Notes: generated by a model from the sequence alone, not told the origin. 9,840 nt of DNA from Acidobacteriaceae bacterium (GCA_003167305.1 PMTP01000179.1:1411-11250), one strand, 5' to 3'. Numbered from the stretch's first letter, positions 1-6,279 are shown. Made by a program: numbers and translations.

Positions 1-582
1 CTCTTCCGGTGAGAACCATGCTCTATGGGAAATCTTAGGCGACGAGCGATATGGTTCTGACAGATCTGGTAAATGGTCGATCCATCCGTGCCGCAGAGCC
101 GTTTTGAAAATCTGGCGCAACGTAACGATTTCCTGGTGCGTGGTGTTATGCGCTGGCGGTTTGCCGCGCATAGCGTTGCTTTCTTCAAGCCGATGGATAC
201 GGTATTCGTTGACTTTGCCAGCCGTGATCTCGGGAAGCACCATGCTGCCGAAAAACGGGACCAGGTGGCCATTTGTACGCGCGTGCTGCCCGCGCGCATA
301 GGTCGAGCTCCGTTGTCCCTGCGTGATGATGTCGAATTCGCGCAGGTATAACTCGGCCGCTGCGCGGAAGAGTTTGCCGCTTTTCAACTCACCGCTGCAG
401 AGTTTGCCGCGTAGCTGCAAATACCAGTCTTCCGCGATATTTTTTGCCTTCGAGAGGCTGTCTTCTTTGGTGGTTGTGCGTCGATTCTTTCCGGCTAGAT
501 AGCTGGCGCATTGCCAGCTAGAACTGTTCGAGCGCTTGTAGACGTGAACTTTGCCACCGAGGATGGTGTGGTGTTCGGACAT
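1..582 (-). CDS. Tyrosine-type site-specific recombinase (phage-type integrase), N-terminal part, truncated by window edge
   Basis: The minus strand is open from an ATG at 582 to base 1, giving 194 residues with no stop. The protein begins MSEHHTILGGKVHVYKR. Residues about 1-60 look like an arm-binding or lead-in domain (KEDSLSKAKNIAEDWYLQLR). Residues about 72-170 fit the SAM-like core-binding domain of tyrosine recombinases, with HLVPFFG at 106-112, EITAGKVNEYRIHR at 118-131 and EIVTLRQIFKTALRHGWI at 151-168. The catalytic domain carrying the Arg, HxxR and Tyr residues would lie beyond the left edge, so activity cannot be judged. GGGAGAG and AGGAA sit 11-20 bases before the ATG. The gene reads away from a split tRNA-Leu and is presumably the integrase of the element inserted there. 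Recognition of the family rests on sequence pattern. Completeness is unknown. Confidence 0.85.
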   Translation of the reverse strand, partial: MSEHHTILGGKVHVYKRSNSSSWQCASYLAGKNRRTTTKEDSLSKAKNIAEDWYLQLRGKLCSGELKSGKLFRAAAELYLREFDIITQGQRSSTYARGQHARTNGHLVPFFGSMVLPEITAGKVNEYRIHRLEESNAMRGKPPAHNTTHQEIVTLRQIFKTALRHGWIDHLPDLSEPYRSSPKISHRAWFSPEE

Positions 583-636
583 GCGCGGGCAGTTCCTAAC
601 TCTCCCAAAACTGCGAAAATGTGGAATAGTTGTGTA

Positions 637-666
637 AGGATAACGCTTGTTTGGAATATCTGTAAA
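637..666 (-). promoter_or_regulatory. Predicted sigma-70-type promoter of the integrase gene
   Basis: On the minus strand a -35-like TTTACA (666-661; 5 of 6 consensus bases) and a -10-like TATCCT (642-637; 4 of 6) are separated by 18 bp. Transcription would start near 630, about 48 bases before the integrase ATG at 582. The call is by eye only. Confidence 0.4.
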
Positions 667-667
667 G

Positions 668-704
668 TATATTTACTTTCATTCACTTACTAGATATATT
701 TACT
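668..704. repeat. Twin 10-bp direct repeat between integrase promoter and tRNA junction
   Basis: TATATTTACT occurs exactly at 668-677 and again at 695-704, 27 bp start to start. The first copy lies directly upstream of the predicted integrase -35 box (661-666), with which it also forms a small inverted repeat (GTAAA/TTTAC). Position and spacing suit arm-type integrase or excisionase sites, or an operator for integrase expression. The sequence alone does not show which, if any, applies. Confidence 0.5.
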
Positions 705-715
705 GTGACCTAGAC

Positions 716-756
716 GATTTTAAGTCCGCTACGTCTGCCAATTTCGCCATCCGGGC
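716..756 (-). tRNA. tRNA-Leu(UAA), 5' half only, broken just after the anticodon loop
   Basis: Read on the minus strand from 756, the sequence is a leucine tRNA start: acceptor 5' strand GCCCGGA, then TG, a D-arm with AATTGGCAGAC, then anticodon 5' stem GCGGA and loop CTTAAAA with anticodon UAA at 722-720. An intact gene of this type would continue TCCGC to close the stem. Here only TC (717-716) fits, and the next bases on the minus strand, GTCTAGG, do not pair. No variable arm, T-arm (GGTTCGA-type) or 3' acceptor strand follows down to the integrase start. The gene is therefore a half, cut at what is probably the attachment-site core in the anticodon loop. It should not be functional as it stands. 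A complete copy may exist at the far end of the element or elsewhere. Confidence 0.8.
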
Positions 757-1031
757 ATCGGAACGGACGAACCAAGGGCGCTTTGCGAGATCCGCCCCCG
801 ATGCATCGTACCGTTCATACTCCACCTCCTTGAATTCTAACTGTAAAAACTCTGGAGGAGACAGAGAGAAGGCCTTCTCCGCCTGTTGCCCTTTGGAGGC
901 GCGGCGCTTGCCGGTGATTGCGGCCGGGAGAACCCACAGCTCTGGCGGGGATATTGGCTCAATGCTTCCATCCAATGCTTGGTGCGCAGGAAAAGCGGCT
1001 CAGTGGGATTAGACTGATCACGGAGGATTCC
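757..1031. other. Noncoding stretch between the split tRNA and the rhodanese gene
   Basis: I see no convincing gene in these 275 bases. The minus strand contains AAGGAGGT (831-824) with an ATG 5 bases later (818), but the frame is only 29 codons and ends inside the tRNA remnant. An 8-bp direct repeat CAATGCTT occurs at 960-967 and 973-980. I could not identify a convincing promoter for either neighbour. Confidence 0.5.
1022..1026 (+). promoter_or_regulatory. Shine-Dalgarno site fixing the rhodanese start at 1032
   Basis: GGAGG lies 5 bases before the ATG at 1032. The frame is open further upstream to an ATG at 918, but that one has no comparable site, and only the 1032 start puts a hydrophobic leader at the N-terminus. 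Confidence 0.75.
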
Positions 1032-1529
1032 ATGAAAAGGCTGACGCTTGGCTCTGGAATGATCGTTATGCTGGTCACGCTCGCATCTCCCGTAGTTTTC
1101 CCGCAGTTTGCGCCGCCCAATGCTGGCGTCGCGCCGGAGAGTGCTTTTTCGATTCCCCAGGCTCAACTGATCCAGCCGGAAGCTCTCAACCGTTTGTTGC
1201 AGGCGGGCGGGACTGAAAAACCCCTGGTGCTGCAAGTCGGCTCCCATGTTCTTTTCGCGGAGGCTCATCCACCCGGAACGGAGTACGCGGGGCCGGGTTC
1301 TCAGCCGGCGGGAATTCAACTGCTGCATAACCGCGTGAACGCCCTTTCACGGAAAAAGCTCATCGTGCTCTATTGCGGATGCTGCCCGTGGAATCGCTGC
1401 CCGAACGTGGGGCCGGCATTCGCCAAGATGCGGGAGATGGGCTTTACCAACGTGAAAGTGCTCTATCTCGCCGATAACTTTGGAACGAATTGGGGGGAAA
1501 AGGGTTATCCGGTTGAGAAGGGACGCTGA
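1032..1529 (+). CDS. Exported or membrane-anchored rhodanese-like domain protein
   Basis: This 165-residue protein has a hydrophobic N-terminus (about 8-25), suggesting a signal peptide or anchor. A rhodanese-like fold follows from about 40. It includes LQVGSHVLFAEAHPPG (67-82), which corresponds to the family's degraded D-x-R...F..gHipGA segment. The strand IVLYCGCCPW (111-120) leads into a cysteine-rich active loop, and GFTNVKVLYLADNF...W..KGYPVE closes the domain. Cys115, 117, 118 and 123 crowd the loop. C117-x4-R122 matches the CX4R pattern of the sulfur-accepting cysteine in known rhodaneses. The start is set by GGAGG 5 bases upstream. The next gene, a TlpA-like protein, begins 19 bases after the stop on the same strand, so the two are probably co-transcribed. 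A role in extracytoplasmic thiol or sulfur chemistry is inferred; the substrate is unknown. Confidence 0.8.
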   Translation: MKRLTLGSGMIVMLVTLASPVVFPQFAPPNAGVAPESAFSIPQAQLIQPEALNRLLQAGGTEKPLVLQVGSHVLFAEAHPPGTEYAGPGSQPAGIQLLHNRVNALSRKKLIVLYCGCCPWNRCPNVGPAFAKMREMGFTNVKVLYLADNFGTNWGEKGYPVEKGR

Positions 1530-1548
1530 CATCCACCAAACGACTGCC

Positions 1549-2067
1549 ATGAGAATGAGGGCGGCAGTGCCGCGCCGTTTGAGGCTGGCCTGCCTGCTTG
1601 TGGGCGTTTGCCTAGCCGCGAACACCGCGCACGCGGCTGAATTGCTCCTCCACAAACAGGCGCCGGAGATCGTTCTCATGGATTTGAACGGCAAGAGAGT
1701 GGACCTTCATGCCTACCGCGGCAAGGTTGTGCTGCTGGACTTCTGGGCTACCTGGTGCGCCCCCTGCCAACTGGAGATGCCGCGCTTTGTTGCGTGGCAG
1801 AAACAGTATGGCCCGCGCGGCCTGCGGGTTATCGGCATCTCCATGGACGATGAGCCGGAGCTGGCGCGCAAACTGTATAAGAAGTTGCGCGTGAATTACC
1901 CGGTCATGATGGGCAATGAGAAGGTCGGGGAGTTATACGGCGGAGTACTCGGGCTGCCGGTCACGTTTCTCATCGACAGCCATGGCGTAGTCCGCGCGCA
2001 GTTTCAGGGCGAGACGGATCTGAATGCAATGGAAGAGAAGTTGAAGGCGCTTCTCCTACAGCCTTGA
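1549..2067 (+). CDS. TlpA-family thiol-disulfide oxidoreductase, exported
   Basis: With the ATG at 1549 the protein has 172 residues. It has a basic N-terminus (RMRAAVPRRLR), a hydrophobic core LACLLVGVCLAA (13-24) and a likely cleavage after TAHA, near residue 29. The mature part is a TlpA/AhpC-TSA-type thioredoxin fold with APEIVLMDLNGKRVDL (38-53), GKVVLLDFWATWCAPC (58-73), redox cysteines C70 and C73, and the cis-proline segment GLPVTFLIDSHG (135-146, P137). Such proteins reduce or exchange disulfides in exported partners, for example during cytochrome c maturation. The partner here is unknown, but the adjacent cysteine-rich rhodanese-like protein is a candidate by proximity. No strong ribosome site precedes 1549, and an in-frame ATG at 1555 is possible. 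The frame is open back to 1480, but that start would overlap the upstream gene and bury the signal peptide. Translation may be coupled to the stop at 1527-1529. Confidence 0.88.
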   Translation: MRMRAAVPRRLRLACLLVGVCLAANTAHAAELLLHKQAPEIVLMDLNGKRVDLHAYRGKVVLLDFWATWCAPCQLEMPRFVAWQKQYGPRGLRVIGISMDDEPELARKLYKKLRVNYPVMMGNEKVGELYGGVLGLPVTFLIDSHGVVRAQFQGETDLNAMEEKLKALLLQP

Positions 2068-2145
2068 GGGGGCTGGCCGATCAGCCGAGGCGGAATGCGG
2101 ATGAATCCAGTGAAGCTCTGATACAGCTCCAGTTCCAGCGGAGTG

Positions 2146-2208
2146 TTCCCTCAGGGGCTAAAGCCCGCGTTGATTTTGCTTCGTTTGCGGCACGACTGAA
2201 GTCGTGCC
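2146..2208. repeat. REP-like double-hairpin repeat, family A, copy 1
   Basis: A first small hairpin, GGGC-TAAA-GCCC (2155-2166), is followed 22 bp later by a perfect 8-bp stem, GGCACGAC-TGAA-GTCGTGCC (2189-2208). The loops TAAA and TGAA share the form T-R-A-A. The leading 29 bases (2146-2174) match 9785-9813 at 27 positions, so this is a dispersed repeat and not a one-off terminator. No T-run follows either stem. It lies between the convergent tlpA-like gene and the small gene at 2251, where it might also slow transcription from either side. Confidence 0.75.
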
Positions 2209-2250
2209 CTTTCAAAACACTGACTTAATTTGAGATTCCCTGTCTGTTGT

Positions 2251-2514
2251 CTATTGGGCATTGCGGTAAAGGATGGTCTCGCCCTCCAGTCGGTACTCGG
2301 ACGAGCAGAAGTCACCGCCGCAGATCATCGCCTCGCCGCCGCACAGTTGGCGGCGCGTAATCAGTCCGATGGTTCCGCAACGCGGGCAGGAGAGTACGGC
2401 CACGAACGAGCGTTGCACATGGCCCGACTGCGCATGGTTTTCCAGCATGAAAATCGTTCCGGGGTCCATTCTTTCGGGAATCCATTCTTCCAGAAACTGC
2501 AAATCGGCTGACAT
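2251..2514 (-). CDS. Small cysteine-rich protein of unknown function (possible zinc ribbon)
   Basis: This is an 87-residue protein starting at ATG 2514, with GGAGG (2524-2520) 5 bases upstream, which makes it a well-supported small gene. It has no signal peptide or membrane segment. The C-terminal half carries CPRC (43-46), then C58, C65 and C70 in a glycine-rich context (QLCGGEAMICGGDFC). CPRCG followed by spaced cysteines suggests a metal-binding knuckle or ribbon. The N-terminal half (LQFLEEWIPERMDPGTIFML) may be helical or a docking surface. I do not recognise a named family. It lies 209 bp downstream of the transglycosylase gene on the same strand, a gap that argues for its own promoter. 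Confidence 0.7.
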   Translation of the reverse strand: MSADLQFLEEWIPERMDPGTIFMLENHAQSGHVQRSFVAVLSCPRCGTIGLITRRQLCGGEAMICGGDFCSSEYRLEGETILYRNAQ

Positions 2515-2723
2515 AGCGCCCTCCGGTCGGTTGAGGAACCAGGGCTGCGCCTAATCGTCGCGGCTGGCCCTGTTGTGCAACAACAGCAGGCTGCGAATGG
2601 CATCACGAAGGCTGAGGACGCCTCCGATTCAAAACAGTGTCGCTGGCCGCCAGCCGGCAAGTCAATCGGAATTGTGCGCGGGAAGTATCGAAGCGGGTTC
2701 CCTCAGTGTGGAAAAGCCGTCCG
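2515..2723. other. Noncoding gap with a small inverted repeat
   Basis: CTGTTGT-GCA-ACAACAG at 2570-2586 is a perfect 7-bp stem with a 3-base loop, lying downstream of the transglycosylase stop on the minus strand. It lacks a T-run, so it is at best a weak terminator. I see no gene in this interval. Confidence 0.4.
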
Positions 2724-5189
2724 TTATTTACCTGCTCCCGCCACTGCCTTGACCTGCGCGCCGGCCATCGCGTCGATGGCTCTGTAGGTTTCCATGTTGC
2801 GCAGGATGCTCTCGACGTACCCGCGCGTCTCGGTGAAGGGGATGGATTCGACAAACTCGTCGATGCCCTGATAGGGCCCGGCGGCCTGCCAGTCTTCCAC
2901 GCGGCTGTCGCCGGCATCGTAGGCAGCCAGCGCGTACTCGGTTACACCGCCGAATTTGTTCAGTGTCTGGCGAAGGTAGCGAGTTCCAAGACGAATATTG
3001 GTGGCTGGGTCAAAGAGTTGAAAGCTCTGAAAATTGCTCATGCCCTCCTGGCGCGCCAGCGTTTTGCCAACCGAAGGCAGCAACTGCATCAGCCCGCAGG
3101 CATTGGCCTTGGAGACGGCCGAGGGGTTGAACTCCGACTCCTGGCGAATCTGCGAGGCGACAAGATACGGGTCCAGATTGTTTTTGGCCGCCTCGGCCTT
3201 GATCGTATCCCAATACGGCTCGGGGAAGAGGATGCGCCAGTACACCAGCGGAATCGACTTAATGGAGGCGAAGGCGGCGTAAGGCAGCGCCCGCTTGACC
3301 GCGCGCATGGCGCGAAAATTCTCGCCATACGAGGCGTAGATCTGTGCCTCGGCCAGTGTGCTCCAGGAGGCTGAATCCGGGTCGGCGGCAATCTCCTGGG
3401 GAATGTAGTCGTTCAAGCCCGCGTTGGCCAGCAGGCGCGCCTTGGCCAGGTGCGGGCTGTCGGCGGGAAAGCTGTCCATGAGCGGTGGCACGGGCGGAGG
3501 CTGGAAGCTGTCCAGTTGCGGCTGCGGGTCGGGCTGCGCCTGCGCATTGCCCAGAGCGGCCAGCCGTTGCCGCGCCATCTGGGCATAAAAGAAGTGCTGG
3601 TAGGCGCGGATGATGGCGCGATAGTTGGCTGCGGCCTGGACCGGCTTGTGCTCCTGCGTCTCGTACAGGCGTCCGCGCCAGTACAGGGCGTTCACCGCTT
3701 CCGGGGCAGTGGGATAGAGCTGAATCTGCTCGTCGAAGAGGCGCGCCGCCTCGGTATAGAGCCCTTGTCGGTAACTCAGCCAGGCGGCCTTCCAATGCGC
3801 CGCTGATGCGTGTTTGCTGTCAGGAAAGCGCGTGGCCAGATCGCTGTAATACTCAACCGCCGCCGGATACTCGCGCCGCAGCAGGTACGTATTGCCAGTG
3901 TCGTAGAGCGCCTCGGCCAGCCACGAACTCTGCGGGAAGCGCGACTGCATTTCGGCCACGATGCGCCGCTGTTCGTCCAAATCGCCGCGGTTGCGGGCCA
4001 TTTCCATCAACATATAAAGCCGCCGCGCGCCGTTGTCGTCCGGCGTGTCGGGCAGCGCTTCGGCTACGGCCGTCGACAGCAGCTTCAGCTTCAGGTCGCA
4101 GGCCGCCGCGGCCACGGCAAAGCCCGCGCGGCTGGCTTCGTCGAGGCTCGCATGACGCGCCAGCGCACGGTACTGCTCGCCTGCCTCCTGATAATGGCCG
4201 GCGTTGTAGTAAGCGTCGCCCAGGCTGCGCAACTCCGCGATGGTCAGGCTGCTCTCCGCGCCCATGGCGGTGAGTTTTGCCCGCGCAATCTCCGCCTCGG
4301 ATGCGAGCGGATGAGCCAGCAGCAGCCGCTTGAAGAGGCTCTCGGCCTGCTGCTCTCGCCCCAGCGTGAATGCCGCCTGGGCCTGCGCAAGCTGATAGCC
4401 GGGACGGTTGGCGGCCTCTGTGCCGGCCGCGGCTGTGAGCACGCGTTCGGCGCCGGCCGCGTCCTTCATCGCCAGCAGCGTGTTGGCTTCCAGCTCCGGC
4501 GCCTGGGCAACAAAAATGCTTTCCGGATAGCGTTCAGCAAAGCCCTTCAGCAACGCCTCGGCTGTCCCCTCATTGCCCACCTCGTGGTTGGCGCGCGCGT
4601 CCAGAAAGTCGGCGTAGTCGGCCAGCTCCGCGCCCGCCTTCCGAGCCAGGCGAAAATCTTCAATCGCTTCTCCGTAGCGCTTGTCCAACAGGTAAGCGTG
4701 GCCCAGCGCCAGATAAGCCGCCGCCGCTGCCTCGCCAGTGTGATGCTGCGCGTACTTGGTTACGCCCGCATACGCCGCCGGCGTGCGCAGCGTGGCCAAC
4801 TGCTGGGCCATCGGGCGCAACTCGGTGGAGGCCACAAAGGCCAGCTTGATCCGCGCCGTGTGCGCACGCCGCGCCGCTTTGACCTTGGGGCTGACGGACT
4901 TTTTGGCAGCCTTGCCAGTTTTGCTCACTGGCTTCGCGGACTTCTTCGCCGTCGCTCTGGCGGGCTTGGCGGGCGTATTTCCAACCGGCTTCTTCGCCGC
5001 CTGCGCAGGCTTCTTCGTCGTCGGCGCTGGCTTCTTAGCTGGTGTGGAAGCCGAGCCAGCCGGCGCGGTTGCCGAGCTGCCAGAGGATTGCCCCGCAAAC
5101 GGCAGCACCATCAGCAGAGTGGAAAGCAGAACCACAAGGCGGCGGGTAGCCAGCCGCGGAATGAAAGTGGGGGAAGACGCGACGCTCAT
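2724..5189 (-). CDS. slt: Soluble lytic murein transglycosylase with TPR-rich N-terminal superhelix
   Basis: The 821-residue protein begins with a basic and hydrophobic leader (RLATRRLVVLLSTLLMVLPFAG, about 12-33), indicating export. Residues about 48-110 form a Lys/Ala/Pro/Thr-rich linker with repeated AKK and KKPA motifs. About 120-550 is alpha-helical with many TPR-like units, such as AYLALGHAYLLDKRYGEAIEDF (158-179) and SLGDAYYNAGHYQEAGEQY (322-340). The C-terminus is an SLT (GH23) domain with ASQIRQESEFNP (678-689) and Glu684 as the expected catalytic acid, then GLMQLLP (699-705), FDPATNIRLGTRYL (726-739) and AAYDAG (755-760). These enzymes cleave peptidoglycan glycan strands to 1,6-anhydromuramyl products in the periplasm. 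It is longer than E. coli Slt70 (about 620-645 residues) because of the linker and extra helices. The usual AAYNAG reads AAYDAG. The gene is divergent from the ECF sigma gene, and the start has only a weak GAAG-type ribosome site. Confidence 0.93.
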   Translation of the reverse strand: MSVASSPTFIPRLATRRLVVLLSTLLMVLPFAGQSSGSSATAPAGSASTPAKKPAPTTKKPAQAAKKPVGNTPAKPARATAKKSAKPVSKTGKAAKKSVSPKVKAARRAHTARIKLAFVASTELRPMAQQLATLRTPAAYAGVTKYAQHHTGEAAAAAYLALGHAYLLDKRYGEAIEDFRLARKAGAELADYADFLDARANHEVGNEGTAEALLKGFAERYPESIFVAQAPELEANTLLAMKDAAGAERVLTAAAGTEAANRPGYQLAQAQAAFTLGREQQAESLFKRLLLAHPLASEAEIARAKLTAMGAESSLTIAELRSLGDAYYNAGHYQEAGEQYRALARHASLDEASRAGFAVAAAACDLKLKLLSTAVAEALPDTPDDNGARRLYMLMEMARNRGDLDEQRRIVAEMQSRFPQSSWLAEALYDTGNTYLLRREYPAAVEYYSDLATRFPDSKHASAAHWKAAWLSYRQGLYTEAARLFDEQIQLYPTAPEAVNALYWRGRLYETQEHKPVQAAANYRAIIRAYQHFFYAQMARQRLAALGNAQAQPDPQPQLDSFQPPPVPPLMDSFPADSPHLAKARLLANAGLNDYIPQEIAADPDSASWSTLAEAQIYASYGENFRAMRAVKRALPYAAFASIKSIPLVYWRILFPEPYWDTIKAEAAKNNLDPYLVASQIRQESEFNPSAVSKANACGLMQLLPSVGKTLARQEGMSNFQSFQLFDPATNIRLGTRYLRQTLNKFGGVTEYALAAYDAGDSRVEDWQAAGPYQGIDEFVESIPFTETRGYVESILRNMETYRAIDAMAGAQVKAVAGAGK

Positions 5190-5312
5190 CTCTTCACTTT
5201 AAGCTGCTTTCGCGCTGGGCGCGGCCAACGGGAACCACTGGCGTTACCGCGTGGGGCGCAAAGTGGGACGGATCTGCCGTTTCGAAAATCACGAGAGCCG
5301 CAATCTCACTGT

Positions 5313-5342
5313 TTGGCTCCCAACCCCGCCGTCCGTTACACT
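5313..5342 (+). promoter_or_regulatory. Weak candidate promoter for the sigma/anti-sigma operon
   Basis: TTGGCT (5313-5318) and TACACT (5337-5342) are 18 bp apart and resemble sigma-70 -35 and -10 boxes (4 of 6 each). They lie about 60 bases before the sigma ATG. In the same divergent region GGAACC (5231-5236) is followed by CGTGG (5250-5254), resembling an ECF-type promoter that could support autoregulation. Its 14-base spacer is shorter than the usual 16-17, so I give it little weight. Confidence 0.25.
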
Positions 5343-5404
5343 CGTCTATAGCGACCCAAACGCAAACACCCCATGGGCCCAAAGGATTTCCGCAACCAAC
5401 CGCC

Positions 5405-6046
5405 ATGCCGACCATCCAATCGATAGCAGGAGAACTCGAACCGCATCCGGACGTAGCCCTGATCGAAAGGGTACGCGGCGGTGATCTCTCGGCCTACGAT
5501 CTGCTGGTCCGCAAGTACGAGCGCCAGCTCTTTCGCATCGCCCAGCACATCACCCAGAATCGCGAGGATGCCGAGGACGTTATGCAGGACGCCTTCCTGA
5601 AGGCGTATGAAAAGCTCGAGCAGTTTCAGGGAAATTCAAAGTTTTATACCTGGCTGGTGCGGATTGCAGTCAACGAAAGCCTGATGCGGCTGCGCAAGCG
5701 GCGCACCGGCAAGATGGTTTCGATTGACGAGGACATTGAGACCGAAGAGGGCAGCGTGCCCCGCGATCTGGCCGACTGGGCGCCCGACCCGGAGCAGAAT
5801 TACAACCAGGCCGAGTTGGGCGAAATTCTCCGAAAAACCATTCAAGGGCTGCCTCAGGGGTTTCGTATCGTGTTTGTGCTGCGGGATGTGGAAGGACTTT
5901 CGACCGAGGAGACGGCGGAGACGCTGGGGCTGAGCATTCCCGCCGTGAAATCGCGTCTGTTGCGCGCCAGATTGCAACTGCGCGAGCGCCTGAGCCGCTA
6001 CTTCCACAGGAAAAAAGCGATCAAGGAAACGGGGGTTGGAAAGTGA
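5405..6046 (+). CDS. ECF-family RNA polymerase sigma factor (sigma-70 family)
   Basis: This 213-residue protein has the two-domain ECF architecture. Sigma-2 spans about 17-100: DLLVRKYERQLFRIAQHIT (32-50), the core-binding segment NREDAEDVMQDAFLKAY (52-68) and the -10-recognition segment around KFYTWLVRIAVNESLMRLRKRR (79-100). An acidic linker follows (105-135). Sigma-4 spans about 137-198, with LPQGFRIVFVLRDVEGLSTEETAETLGLS (149-177) and the recognition helix IPAVKSRLLRARLQL (178-192). It would direct RNA polymerase to a stress or envelope regulon. Its targets are unknown. The ATG at 5405 has no strong ribosome site nearby (AAAGGA is 18 bases upstream). The stop overlaps the start of the zinc-finger anti-sigma gene, the usual partner arrangement. 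The N-terminus before residue 17 is poorly constrained. Confidence 0.93.
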   Translation: MPTIQSIAGELEPHPDVALIERVRGGDLSAYDLLVRKYERQLFRIAQHITQNREDAEDVMQDAFLKAYEKLEQFQGNSKFYTWLVRIAVNESLMRLRKRRTGKMVSIDEDIETEEGSVPRDLADWAPDPEQNYNQAELGEILRKTIQGLPQGFRIVFVLRDVEGLSTEETAETLGLSIPAVKSRLLRARLQLRERLSRYFHRKKAIKETGVGK

Positions 6047-6279
6047 CCTGCAAAGAGTTTCTCGCCCATCTCGACGACCTGATCGACGACTCGGTAACCG
6101 CAGAGGTGCGCGCCGAACTCGAAACCCACCGGGGCCGCTGCACGCACTGCGAAGTCATCTTCAACACCACTCGCAAGACCATCGAAATCTATCGCTCTCA
6201 CGAGATCTACGAGCTGCCCACCAGCCTGCGCGACCGCCTCCACACCGCCATCATGGCCCGCTGCAAGAAAGCCTGCTGA
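6043..6279 (+). CDS. Short soluble zinc-finger (ZAS/zf-HC2-type) anti-sigma factor
   Basis: The gene starts with GTG (6043) inside the sigma factor's TGA, a 4-base overlap typical of translational coupling; GGA (6038-6040) supports initiation. The 78-residue product has the zinc-associated anti-sigma pattern. CKEFLAHLDDLIDD (3-16) leads into a helix containing E-x-H, followed by H29-x3-C33-x2-C36. Such proteins bind and hold the cognate ECF sigma factor inactive. Unlike many relatives, this one has no transmembrane segment or sensor domain, so it should act in the cytoplasm. Further cysteines at position 3 and at the C-terminus (C74-x3-C78) could take part in metal or redox sensing, but that is speculation. 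It is probably complete, since the frame ends naturally before a repeat. Confidence 0.88.
   Translation: MTCKEFLAHLDDLIDDSVTAEVRAELETHRGRCTHCEVIFNTTRKTIEIYRSHEIYELPTSLRDRLHTAIMARCKKAC

Larger units (their letters stand above)
1..715. mobile_element. Terminal part of an integrative element inserted in tRNA-Leu(UAA); rest lies left of the window
   Basis: An integrase gene starting about 130 bp from the point where a tRNA-Leu sequence breaks off is the classic layout of an integrative element end (prophage, ICE or genomic island). The noncoding part next to the junction is AT-rich, about one third G+C over 601-720, against a clearly GC-rich chromosome to the right. The right boundary is placed where the minus strand stops matching a tRNA-Leu (715/716). 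Cargo genes and the other end are not in view, so the element class cannot be stated. Confidence 0.7.

Noticed and set aside
729..818. 29-codon minus-strand frame with a perfect AAGGAGGT site 5 bases before its ATG
   Set aside because: It ends inside the tRNA remnant and its tail is tRNA-derived. The ribosome-site match alone is not enough to call a gene or leader peptide.
700..975. 91-codon minus-strand frame ending in MAKLADVADLKS-like peptide
   Set aside because: Its end is a translation of the tRNA-Leu remnant, a well-known source of false proteins, and no ribosome site supports the start.
1480..1548. Longer N-terminus for the TlpA-like protein from the ATG at 1480
   Set aside because: It would overlap the rhodanese gene by 50 bases and place 23 charged residues ahead of a clear signal peptide.
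2189..2208. Rho-independent terminator for the TlpA-like gene
   Set aside because: The stem is strong but no T-run follows, and the unit recurs elsewhere as part of a dispersed repeat, so a repeat call fits better.
3810..5351. 513-codon plus-strand frame
   Set aside because: It is antisense to the lytic transglycosylase. Its Arg/Leu/Gly-rich product has no domain logic and reflects GC-rich codon bias.
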